64,000 nt of DNA from Devosia sp. A8/3-2 (GTDB lineage: Bacteria > Pseudomonadota > Alphaproteobacteria > Rhizobiales > Devosiaceae): NCBI GenBank assembly GCA_025452255.1, contig CP104975.1, positions 248,001 to 312,000 on the forward strand, written 5' to 3'. The notes under the pieces were generated by a model. The model saw only the letters and a program-made list of their open reading frames with translations. It searched no databases and was not told where the DNA came from. A program made the position numbers and the translations under genes. Positions 1-8,663 of the stretch are shown here, one piece after another. Positions within the stretch are counted from its first letter, which is position 1; each line of letters opens with the position of its first letter.

Positions 1-258
1 CCGACGCGCGGCGGTAGTCCTTCGGAACCGTCATTGGGCCCTCGCCGAAAAACACCAAAATGGCTCGCCGTGTGATCTAAAGCGGCCTGCCAGCCCTCGA
101 TCCGATACGTCAAGCATTTGGACCTTTTGCTTACGCTTTGGATTGAGCTTTGCTTACTCAGCGTCCAACCGCCAGAACGCATCTACGTTTGCTTACGATA
201 GCAAGCCTAGGCATCTGACCCAGATTGCAAGTTGGACCAGCACGACCTCAGCACCAGC

Positions 259-2260
259 CTAGAACTCGCTCCACTCTTCTTTGACAGCCGTATTTCCACG
301 GCTCAGATAAGTACGTGTGGCACTCTGCGCGGTCTGCCGCAGCACTGCGTTGCCGGCGGGTTGTACTGCCGCGCGTGCGTTAGCTGCCGTTTCTGCGGGC
401 GCACTCACACGGAATATCGCCACGGCCTGATCAAGCTCGTTTGCCTGCGCCTCGGTCTGCTCGATAGCGGCGTTGGTTTGTTCAACAAGCGCTGCATTAT
501 GCTGAGTCATTTCGTCCATATGGCGGATGGCCGAAGTGACCTCCCCGATGGCCGAAGTCTGTTCGGTGCTTGCGCTTGAAACAGCCTTCATTAGCTCATT
601 GTTTTCCCGGACTGCTCGCAGGATCGCATCAAGCTTTTCGGCTGCCAGTGAAACCAGCTTTGTTCCGCCGCTCACCTCTGACGTGCTCTGCTCAATCAAA
701 TGCTTCACGTCAGAGGACGCTTGAGCTGCAGATTGTGCCAATCGACGTACTTCAATGGCAACGACTGCAAACCCCTTGCCGGCCTCTCCGGCCCGTGCGG
801 CCTCTACGGACGCGTTCAGCGCAAGCAAGTTGGTCTGGAAGGCGATGTCGTCAATTAGCCCGATGATGTCGGAGATTTTGCTAGAAGAGCTGGTGATGCG
901 CTCCATGGCCTGATTGGCTTGGCCCATGACTTGGCCACCCTCTTCGGCAAGCTGGGCTGCTGACTTAGTGCGACCTGCAGCTTGCTCGATCTTTTGAGCA
1001 TTCTCCTTGACCGTTCCGGCCAACTGCTCCATGGCAGCCGACGTTTGCTCGATTGCCGCAGCCTGCTTTGTCGTGCGTTCCGCAAGATCGTTGGCGCCAG
1101 TCAATATCTCGCCCGTCGCTGCTTTGAGCGAACTGGATGTGCCACGCAGCGAGATAACCATTTCTGTAAGCCGTTCGCTGACGGCATTAGTGTCACCTTT
1201 CAAAGCGGCAAAGGCACCCAGATATTGCCCCTCCATTTTTTGCGTTAGGTCAGTCCGCGCTAGCGCAGAAAGTACCTTGCCGGCCTCAGCCAGTGCAGAC
1301 TCGGTGGTTTGCAGCATTTTGTTCATGTTACCAGCCACCGGTCGAGAGCAGCGTCGCCGAAGTCCTCGTTAATGCGGCTACTGAAATCACCTCCAACAGC
1401 GGCCTGAATGGTTTGCGCAAACGATGTCTGGAAGCGCTCCATTGTCGTTGCCCGCAATTCGGCCTCCTGAATGCGCTGAGCGCGTTCGGCGTCGGATAAT
1501 TGCACCGCCAAACCGTTCTGCTGAAAGACCTTCAAGGCCTTGGCCATCCGACCAAGCTCATGGTCTTGCTCGGCATTATTTATTGCCACTTGATAGTTTC
1601 CGTGTGCCAGCTCCCCCATAAGCTGGGTCATGTCTTTGAGAGCACGGGATAGCCAACGACCGGTAAAAAACGCCAAGGCTAGACCGACCACGATGCCAAA
1701 GATCGAACTGATAACGACCACGGCTTCTGTAAAATCAATCCACGACAGAGCCTGTGGGCCAAGAGTGTTCTGAGCATCCTTGGCGTGCTCGAATACTGTT
1801 TTGAGATTTTGTGACATGCTATCTGCGAGAACATCGAGCTGAGCCAAGTCGGATGTGCGGTCACCATCCCTACCTGCAGCAATAGTCTCAAATGCGGACT
1901 GATACGCCTTGGCTGTTTCTACCAGTTTGGCAAGCTCACTAAGAGCGAACGCGTCCCCTTCGAACTCGGCATAGCCGTCGGCGTCGATAGTGCCGACGTC
2001 CTCGATCTTGGCAACGATTTCGTCATCGGAAAACGATCCCGGCTCACGAAAAATGCGTCGGCAGAGAGCCGCAAATCAATCAAGTCGTTGGTGTAATCAC
2101 TCAGCTCAAGTGTCTCACGCGCCGCGTGCCGATAGCTTTCAAAGGTTCCGGCGATGCTGGATACCCCGTAATATCCCACCAAGCCGATACCAGAAAGAAT
2201 GAGGATAAGCGCACCAAAAGCAGCAAAGATGCGGGTGGCAACGGAGATACGGGAGAACAT
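259..2260 (-). CDS. Methyl-accepting chemotaxis protein (frame broken twice)
   Basis: Membrane chemoreceptor expected to signal through CheW/CheA. Read from 2260 with frame correction it has an N-terminal membrane helix (about residues 9-30), a helical periplasmic sensor region, a second membrane helix near [18 protein letters not shown], a HAMP segment, and a long cytoplasmic signalling domain whose hairpin tip is clear ([19 protein letters not shown]). The corrected length, about 660 residues, is normal for the family. The frame changes near 2045 and again near 1330. Family-like sequence continues without loss on both sides of each break, so I favour sequencing indels over decay. The ligand cannot be told. 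It ends in the usual acidic tail. It stands alone, with no che genes nearby. Confidence 0.88.
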
Positions 2261-2465
2261 GGCGACCTCTGATCACTGATACACCGGATTCAAAGAAGGA
2301 CGGCGTCGCTATATTCATAGGTACTTTCGGTTAACTAACCTTCCTGACAAATAGCTTACAGGACCAAGACGATATCGGTGCCAGTCCTAATTTTGGCCCG
2401 ACTCGGACACGCCTGCTACGCTGCAGAACAGTGACGGCTCAATCAAGCTTCCGAACCGTGGCCAA

Positions 2466-2578
2466 CTAGTCGGGGCTCGACCGACGCGGCAATGACTGTA
2501 TTTCGCCAGCCGCTTTGGCTGCATAGAGGTTAGCGTCTGCCTGCCGAAAAGCAGGCTGCAAAGAGGAGATCAGGGATC
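2466..2578 (-). pseudogene. Remnant of the C-terminal end of a GGDEF domain
   Basis: A short stretch on the minus strand reads FRQADANLYAAKAAG followed by a few residues and a TAG stop. This is the closing signature of diguanylate cyclase domains (R-AD-A-LY-AK-AGRN). Nothing upstream in this frame belongs to a GGDEF domain, because it runs straight into the end of the neighbouring TIGR02588 gene. The catalytic half is missing, so this is most likely a leftover from a deletion or rearrangement. The short length keeps confidence moderate. Confidence 0.5.
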
Positions 2579-2983
2579 CCTAAATCCCGCAACGCGCAGC
2601 TCTACCGCGTCCCGACTTGTGCCAGCCGGAAAGACGAGCGTGATCCTTTTAGTTGATTCCGCGGGTGCGTAGTCGAGTGTGGCATGCGCAAGGACCGGTT
2701 TGCCTGACGCAGTCCTGACCTCGCCCTCGATTTCTACGTCGGCGGCAGTGCCACTGCCGGAATTGGAGACCTCTACTTCAAGATAAACTGGTCCGTTTCC
2801 GTTCATCTCGCCGCGCTGCAGCTCGATCCACGGTCTGCGGTCTCCCGCAGCAAAGGCGTCGTATACCAGATAGCCAAAAAGGGTGAGTACGGTAAGCGCC
2901 GCAGCGCTAGCCAGAGCCCATTCAATCCGGTCACCTGTGACCGCCTTATCGCTGGATTTACGTGGCGTTGGTTTCTTGGTCAT
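2570..2983 (-). CDS. TIGR02588-family membrane-anchored protein
   Basis: A protein of 137 residues with a charged N-terminus, a single membrane helix at about residues 25-43 (ASAAALTVLTLFGYLVYDA) and an extracytoplasmic beta-rich region containing VYLEVEVSNSGSGTAADVEI, which looks immunoglobulin-like. I recognise it as the TIGR02588 family, which is normally encoded next to TIGR02587, as it is here. The frame is open up to 3136, but ATG at 2983 was chosen because it is preceded by AGAGGTCC at good spacing and begins the conserved part. Function is unknown for the family. The pair is probably a membrane complex. Confidence 0.75.
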   Translation of the reverse strand: MTKKPTPRKSSDKAVTGDRIEWALASAAALTVLTLFGYLVYDAFAAGDRRPWIELQRGEMNGNGPVYLEVEVSNSGSGTAADVEIEGEVRTASGKPVLAHATLDYAPAESTKRITLVFPAGTSRDAVELRVAGFRDP

Positions 2984-2991
2984 CCGGACCT

Positions 2992-3799
2992 CTACAGTAT
3001 CAGTCTGGCAGCTGCCGCTCCGATGGCCGCAGGCAAGCCTAAAACCACGACCACCCGCAGCCCATTGCTGGCGCTTACCCCGTCCAGTGCCCGAACGTCC
3101 ATAAGAGGTACAAAGCCACCAACAGCGAGACAGCATATCCTACCAGCGTAAACCGCAGGAAGGCGCTCCACCATGGCGTATTGGGTGTCAGCTCGGTGCT
3201 GCTTGAGAATTCGGTTGCATAGACGAAAACATGCATGATGAGCAGCGTGGCGGGGATAAGTGCGAGTGTGTGAATGCTCGTCATCCGATATGAAATGAGC
3301 ACCATCTCTTCGGTTGGAGCCACGTTCAATGCAAGAAACAACGCACCAATCGTCATGATTCCCACCTCCCCGAAGAAGGTTTGTTCGCGCTGGCTGTCTT
3401 TTGCTTCCTTACCGAATTGGCTGCGACCCAATAGAGCCCCCAATGCTCCGGGTATGGACTGCAATCCGACTTTGCCGGCGACTTCCGAGACGCTCATTCC
3501 CACTCCAATAATGCCAAGCAGACCCAGCACGAATGCGCTTGTTAGTAGACCGACGCCATATGCGATGGCGACGTCACGGGCATCCGGCGCCAATCCCAAG
3601 TTCGCTCGAAGCCGGAGTAATGCGACAGGAACATCAGCATGGGCAGGCTTGCGGCCAGCAACAGGACGGCTTTCCACCGTTCCATGGCGAAACCCAGATC
3701 CCACATTTCCATGGTCATCAGCATGGGCAGTGAAAACACCAATGCGCCACCGAATGCTCTACCGAGTCCGGTGCGCAGCTGGTTAGAAGCACCGGCCAT
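2992..3799 (-). CDS. TIGR02587-family integral membrane protein (frame broken)
   Basis: Multi-spanning membrane protein of about 268 residues after correction. The N-terminal part (3799 to about 3610), the middle (about 3610 to 3085) and the C-terminal helix ending AAIGAAAARLIL (3085 to 2992) lie in different frames but join into one continuous family-like protein. Several hydrophobic helices are visible, for example YGVGLLTSAFVLGLLGI and MTIGALFLALNVAP. ATG at 3799 is preceded by GGGGAGAAG. TTG at 3805 is the alternative start. It lies directly upstream of the TIGR02588 gene in what looks like a two-gene operon. The family has no established function. The breaks at about 3610 and 3085 are likely indels. 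Confidence 0.72.
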
Positions 3800-4031
3800 T
3801 AGCAAAGCTTCTCCCCAGCGGGGGAAGAGGGCTCAATTACTTCCACTCTGGTGGCGCGGCAAACGGCCATCATGCCCGACCCAAACGTCCCGCTTAAACC
3901 AAACACTGAAAGCCGAACATCGGTTCGCAACACATGAACTCCAACCAAAAGCGAGGGGACTACGCTGCACGGTAACGCTGGCTCCCGCGGCCCAGTTCCG
4001 CTCGCTCACGTCAGCCGCGCTGGGGCAGACT

Positions 4032-5796
4032 TCATATCCCCCACACCAATATGAGCATAGGGACTGACACCAAAACGACGAGGAGCGACAACGGCAACCC
4101 CAGCCGCCAATAGTCGCCAAATCGATAGCCGCCGGGGGCCATCACAAGGGTGTTGCATTGATGCCCGATGGGCGTGAGGAAGTCCGACCCCGCCCCTATC
4201 GCGACTGCCATTAGAAAAGCTTGCGGCTGAAACCCTAGGCTTGTTGCGAAAGTGGCCGCGATCGGCGCCATCACCAGCACAGTCGCCGCATTGTTCAAAA
4301 ACGGCGTGACCGCCATTGCGGCAACCATAATGAGCGCCAAGGCGCCATATGGCGGTAGCACACTAGCGGTTTCCGATAGCCAGTTGGCGATAAGATCGGT
4401 GGCACCCGTGGTACGCAAGGAGTCGCTAACCGGGATGAGTGCAGCCAGCATGATGAGGATGGGAGCGTCCGAGTAGGTGTAGATCTCTCGCAGAGGAACG
4501 GTGCGAGAGATCACCATCAAGAAGGCCGCAGCAAAGAAAGCGAGCGGGACTGAGACGAGGCCAAGTGCGGTGCTGCCCATTGCCAACGCCAGAATGACAA
4601 GAGGCGCCAGTCCGTTACGTGCACTGCCAAGCTTCAGGTTGCGTTGGACGAGCGGCAGACAACCCCACTGGCGCAGCAGTTCGGGCAACTCCTGCAGATT
4701 TCCCTGAAGAACGATGACATCGCCGTTCTGAAACCGTATCTCTCCCAAGCGCTCAGTAAACCGCTTATCGCGCCGGCTAACGGCCGGGAGGTTAAGGCCT
4801 GTGATGTCGAACAGTGTCAACTCGCGCGCTGCGACCTATCAGGCTCGAATGCTCACCAATGACGGCCTCGACGACGCCAGTTTCTGCAGATGCAACCTCG
4901 GCATCGCGGCGCTCGGAAAATGCTAACTTGCCCTGTGCGACCATTTTGTCGAGAGCCTCAGGCTCCCCTTCCAGCAAGAGCAGATCGCCTCCCTGCACGA
5001 TAGAGTCTGGCAAGGGTGAGCGCCGCTTACCAGTGGCCGAAATGATGCCAATGATCATTGCTTGCCCACCGCTAAGGGCTTGAATCGCACTTACCGTCTG
5101 CCCGACGCTTGGAGACTCCTGAGGTACTTGTGCCTCCGTTGTATAATTCTTGATCTCAATCGCCTGATCCATGGAAAGGCTCTCGCGCGTCCGCTCCGGT
5201 AGCAGCTTATAGCAGACGGACAAGAACACGACGCCAACCACGGCCAAGGTTGCGCCGACCGGCGTAAAATCAAACATGCTGAAGGGGGTGCCGGTGAGTT
5301 CCTCGTGAACACGGGAAACGATGATGTTAGGCGAGGTTCCAATCTGGGTCATAAGCCCGCCCAGCAGCGACCCGAATGACATCGGCATTAAAAAGAGTGA
5401 AGGCGAAACACCCGAACTGCGGGCCATTTGGAAGGCGATCGGGATCATGATCGCTAAGGCGCCGATGTTTTTGATGAACGCCGAAAGAATGGTGACGACT
5501 AAAACCAACAGGATCAGTTGCGCTCGAGGTGTGCTGACATTGGGCGCAAACCGCCTGACGGCCACCTCCATAATCCCCGAGCGCGCCACTGCAGCGCTGA
5601 CGATCAGCGCGCTACCCACGATCACAACAATGTCGTCCGACAGCCCCGAAAAGGCGGCGCCGGGAGCAACCACTCCCACAGCGACGGCGAGGAGCAGTGC
5701 GCCGGCGGCGACAAGGTCATAACGCCAGCGCCCCCAGACGAAAGCAACCATCATGAGCAAGATGATGCCGAAGGCAAGAATCTGAGAAGTGGTCAT
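4032..5796 (-). CDS. SLC13/DASS-family transporter with RCK_C (TrkA-C) domains (frame broken once)
   Basis: Predicted sodium-coupled anion or dicarboxylate permease of about 588 residues. The N-terminal half has about five membrane helices, including the re-entrant region around QIGTSPNIIVSRVH that matches the SLC13 SNT-type loop. The middle holds two TrkA-C-like cytosolic domains (one contains VQGGDLLLLEGEPEALDKM, the other FQNGDVIVLQGNLQELPEL). The C-terminal half again has many helices and a second loop with FLTPIGHQCNTLVMAPGG. This layout is standard for the SLC13-RCK_C subfamily. The frame shifts near 4820. ATG at 5796 is preceded by a GGAGCG motif. The substrate is unknown; sulfate, tricarboxylate or dicarboxylate are possible. 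Confidence 0.85.
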
Positions 5797-5971
5797 TAGC
5801 GGCGCTCCATAAGCCACTGTCAACGTGGAACATCTTGATTTTGTATAGGCCGACCAAAGAATATTTTTCGCCGCCTATTCGGTCCGTGGTGCAACCTTTG
5901 GGAGAAGCCACTCTTCCGTTCAGACGTATGGGCCGGCGCGACACGTGCCGACCGGAACCGAGGTGTAAGCA

Positions 5972-6655
5972 ATGCACGAACCCGCATCCATAGTGGCACC
6001 CACACTTCCGACCAGCTCGTCAGAAGCCGCAACAGTGATGACACACTATTATCGAGCCGAGATGACGCGGATGAACGCGTGGCGGGCTCGGCTCGACCTC
6101 ACCAGCAACTGGTCGATCACCGTCGTTGCGGCGCTCCTATCGGTTTCGCTCTCGACGCCGTCTGCCCATCATGGGCTCGCTTTGTTCGGAATGGTTATTA
6201 TCCTGTTGCTGCTGTTCGTTGAAGCACGTCGATACCGCTTTTACGATGTTTACCGAATGCGGATTCGGCAGTTTGAACGCCACTATTTCGGGCAGTTTTT
6301 TGCCGCCGATACTCAAGGTGGTCCAGAGCCATGGCTGGTCATGCTGGCGCAGGATCTCCGCCACCCCAAGTTCAGGATTACCCTGATGCTGGCGCTCCGC
6401 CGCCGCTTACGCCGTAACTACATCTGGATGTTTTTGATTTTGCTTTGCGCCTGGATTGTCAAAATTGCATCGCCCGACCTGCAGGCAGGAGCGCATCTTG
6501 ATCCTACGCGACCTCTGGCGGCCATGCTTGGGCACGCTGCGATAGGACCGTTGTCCGGATGGCTGGTCGTTGCGTCCGTACTGATTTGCTATGCGGCGCT
6601 TTGCATCGCCTGCCTGCGGGGCAAGGATCGCGGCGGAGACGAGGTTCACGTCTAA
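5972..6655 (+). CDS. DUF2270-family membrane protein
   Basis: Intact 227-residue protein with a soluble N-terminus rich in Ser/Thr/Ala, a conserved segment TVMTHYYRAEMTRMNAWRAR, two close membrane helices (about residues 48-85), a basic arginine-rich middle region and two further helices near the C-terminus. The pattern fits DUF2270, a family of predicted integral membrane proteins without known function. ATG at 5972 is preceded by CGAGGTG. It is transcribed away from the SLC13 transporter gene, and about 175 bp between them must hold both promoters. Confidence 0.7.
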   Translation: MHEPASIVAPTLPTSSSEAATVMTHYYRAEMTRMNAWRARLDLTSNWSITVVAALLSVSLSTPSAHHGLALFGMVIILLLLFVEARRYRFYDVYRMRIRQFERHYFGQFFAADTQGGPEPWLVMLAQDLRHPKFRITLMLALRRRLRRNYIWMFLILLCAWIVKIASPDLQAGAHLDPTRPLAAMLGHAAIGPLSGWLVVASVLICYAALCIACLRGKDRGGDEVHV

Positions 6656-6764
6656 GTCCGAACGAAATTTTAAAGCGTGGCAATGCCAAGCGCCATCTTG
6701 CGTCAGAACCGGGACAGGCGGCTGATTTTACCCGAACTGCCTATTGGGGGTCCACTGGAGCAAG

Positions 6765-6792
6765 AGGGGCCCGCTTCTGAAAGCGGGCCCCT
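6765..6792. terminator. Perfect 12-bp hairpin between convergent genes
   Basis: AGGGGCCCGCTT, then a CTGA loop, then AAGCGGGCCCCT. It lies between the DUF2270 gene (plus strand) and the tiny membrane gene (minus strand), which converge here. There is no adjacent T tract on either side, so it may be a bidirectional, non-canonical terminator or a 3'-end stabiliser. Confidence 0.6.
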
Positions 6793-6821
6793 GACAAGCT
6801 CGATTTTGGATTAGGTGGCCG

Positions 6822-6899
6822 CTAGTTAAGGAAGAATATGATGATGATGATCAACCAGATCGGCACGCCTAAAAGCCATAGGCCAATTCCTCGTAGCAT
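6822..6899 (-). CDS. Tiny single-span membrane protein (25 aa)
   Basis: ATG at 6899 opens a 25-codon frame: an N-terminal MLRGIGLWLLGVP, one run of isoleucines and phenylalanines, and a stop. The motif LWLLGVP followed by a hydrophobic run resembles short, unnamed membrane proteins I have seen in proteobacterial genomes, but I cannot name a family. It lies 14 bp downstream of the larger membrane protein gene on the same strand, so it is likely co-transcribed. No strong ribosome-binding site is visible. Coding is inferred from the clean transmembrane composition and the context. Confidence 0.45.
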   Translation of the reverse strand: MLRGIGLWLLGVPIWLIIIIIFFLN

Positions 6900-6913
6900 A
6901 GGTTTTTCCTTTT

Positions 6914-7797
6914 TTAGAACCGACGGAAGACTTCGGCGAAGAGAGTGCCTTCATCGCGGTGATTGCCACCTTTTTGTGCTGCCCAGTAGGCCCCGATTGC
7001 GGACACAAGAAGAGAGGCGGCGAGCAGGAATGCCGCGATGATGCCTGTGTTTCTTGCGATACGCGCGGCCTCCAGAGCCTGCTGGCGAGCGGTCTCGATT
7101 GAGGCGATAACTTGATCGACGCGTGCCGTAGCTTCCTCAGGGGTCAGGCCTGTATTCGCTGCAACAATATTGGCTAGGTAAGTGCGGTCGCCGTCAGTCA
7201 GCGTGCCATCACCCAGCGCGGCTTGTGCAAAAATGCGACCTGCTTCGTCTCGTGCTACATTTGCCTCTACCGGTTGATCCGATCGGAACAGGGTGTCGAC
7301 GAAGTATGCATTGGGATCCACACTGCCTTCGGCAGCATTGGAGGCCGCTTCCGTGACTGTCGAAGCGGCGGAGCCCAATGCGCCGCCGGCAGCTCCAATT
7401 CCGCCAATGGCGATAACCGCTCCCGGGACTGCCGCGCCTGCCCAGACAAGCAATCCATGCGCTCCGTCCCGTAGGTCACTTTCTGCCTCGGTAGCATCAA
7501 AATAACGGCGGCGCAGACGGCCGGTCAAATAGCCGCCCGCCATGAAGCTCGAAATTTGCACCCAAAGAAACCGAGTCGTGGCAGCAATTCCGATGAAAAT
7601 CGGAGACGCGCCCTCGCGGGCATTGAAGTCGAGAAAATTGAGCCCTACTGCCGAGCCGAAACTAATAAGAACGATGGAGATGGCAGAAGCCGGGAGAATG
7701 CCGGCAATGATGGCCGGCCAGTCGACATAAGACGACTGGTCCCCGGTGGCTTCTGCATTTTCGACGACGGTGACTCCGCCGGTGCATCAAGTGCCAT
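6914..7797 (-). CDS. Polytopic membrane protein of unknown function (one frame break)
   Basis: About 290 residues after correction. The start ATG at 7797 is fixed by a strong GGAGGA site 8 bases upstream. From there a short polar N-terminus leads to a membrane-spanning region (PAIIAGILPASAISIVLISF and following), a second pair of helices (GLLVWAGAAVPGAVIAIGG, then a Gly/Ala-rich stretch), a soluble loop with charged residues, and a last helix before a short polar tail. The frame changes near 7745, soon after the start. I recognise similar proteins in rhizobial genomes only as hypothetical. The two tiny hydrophobic genes on either side, same strand, suggest a small membrane-stress operon (inference). 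Confidence 0.6.
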
Positions 7798-7831
7798 TTG
7801 TGTCTTCCTCCGTGTTGTTTATTCGAAACGT

Positions 7832-7906
7832 TCAAGCGAGGCCGATAAACGAGAGGATTGCCATTACGATCACGACGAGGCCGACGAGATAGATGATCGA
7901 GTTCAT
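7832..7906 (-). CDS. Tiny single-span membrane protein (24 aa)
   Basis: ATG at 7906 opens a 24-codon frame, MNSIIYLVGLVVIVMAIL followed by a few residues and a stop. Almost the whole protein is one hydrophobic helix. Similar 24-26-residue proteins starting MN-IIYLVG occur in alphaproteobacteria as unnamed proteins, to my recollection. It lies 34 bp upstream of the strong ribosome-binding site of the next membrane protein gene and probably shares its transcript. It is too short for routine gene calling. Confidence 0.5.
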   Translation of the reverse strand: MNSIIYLVGLVVIVMAILSFIGLA

Positions 7907-8332
7907 TTGCCTGTCCAATTTTTGTGAGTGGTGCCAATCAACCAGCGTTGGGGTGATTTTGTTCCGTGATTAAGAAGCGGTATTCTTAATTGCTCCAACC
8001 AGTCCCCCAATCGAGAGGGTTCCGGCCGGGGAGAGCGGGCGGGCAAGCAACGAGAGTCGATTACTATCCCTCGATGGGATTGCAGAGGGCTGAACAGCGC
8101 TTAAAGTCCGTCCGCTCCGACTATGGTCGAGATCGGGCGCCTCTCGAAACCAATTTTCGGCTGCTTTGCGTCGCTCTGCGGCCGACGGAAAGTACCGTCA
8201 ACTTTCTATGTCAGACTTCGCACGCCCGATCGAGAGCTCCTTCCCTAAGGGCCTCGGTCGCCTCAGGCGTTACAAGAAGAATTGTAATCTTCGTGCTACA
8301 TATTCAGCCAATCTGTAGTGCGAAGGTGGCAA
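7907..8332. other. Intergenic stretch, no gene seen
   Basis: About 425 bases between the membrane-protein operon (leftward) and the hipBA scar (rightward). I see no convincing coding sequence, RNA gene or repeat. Promoters for both directions must lie here. Confidence 0.5.
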
Positions 8333-8562
8333 ATGCCTACTCCCCATATCCCTCCGGCAGCCGTGCGCCGCGCCCTGCGGAAGCTCGGCGCGGATATCCA
8401 CGACGCCCGCTGGCGCAGGCCCGCGCGATCATCAAAGAGGTCGCGACCGTGACCGCGACATGGCGCGAGACCTCGAAGGCCGTCGGCGCCCGGTCGGCCG
8501 AGATCAACCGCATGGCCAGCGCCTTCGAGCATGACGATCTCACGCGGGCACTGGCGCTATGA
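8333..8562 (+). pseudogene. hipBA deletion scar: HipB N-terminus joined to HipA C-terminus
   Basis: ATG at 8333, preceded by GAAGGTGG, encodes MPTPHIPPAAVRRALRKLG and GADIHDAR, the usual start of HipB-type XRE antitoxins in alphaproteobacteria, up to about 8410. From about 8413, in another frame, the sequence reads LAQARAIIKEVATVTATWRE followed by INRMASAFEHDD and a stop at 8562. That is the typical C-terminal tail of HipA kinases. The HipB helix-turn-helix and the whole HipA catalytic core are absent. An internal deletion of roughly 1.5 kb of a hipB-hipA operon explains this. Neither product would be functional. Confidence 0.72.
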
Positions 8563-8663
8563 CCGAGACCTTTTAAGGCTGCGTGCGAGATCGCCCCAGC
8601 AGGCACACGAATTATGAAGGGTTAGGGCTTACGCTCTGAGGCTAGTTTCCTGCCGAGCGTTGA

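Noticed and set aside
1..258. Possible gene start at the left edge
   Set aside because: No frame with convincing composition; only repeated GCTTAC-like words of unclear meaning.
2280..2466. Possible riboswitch or small RNA between the chemoreceptor and the GGDEF remnant
   Set aside because: No conserved core of any riboswitch class and no strong hairpin with T tract could be seen.
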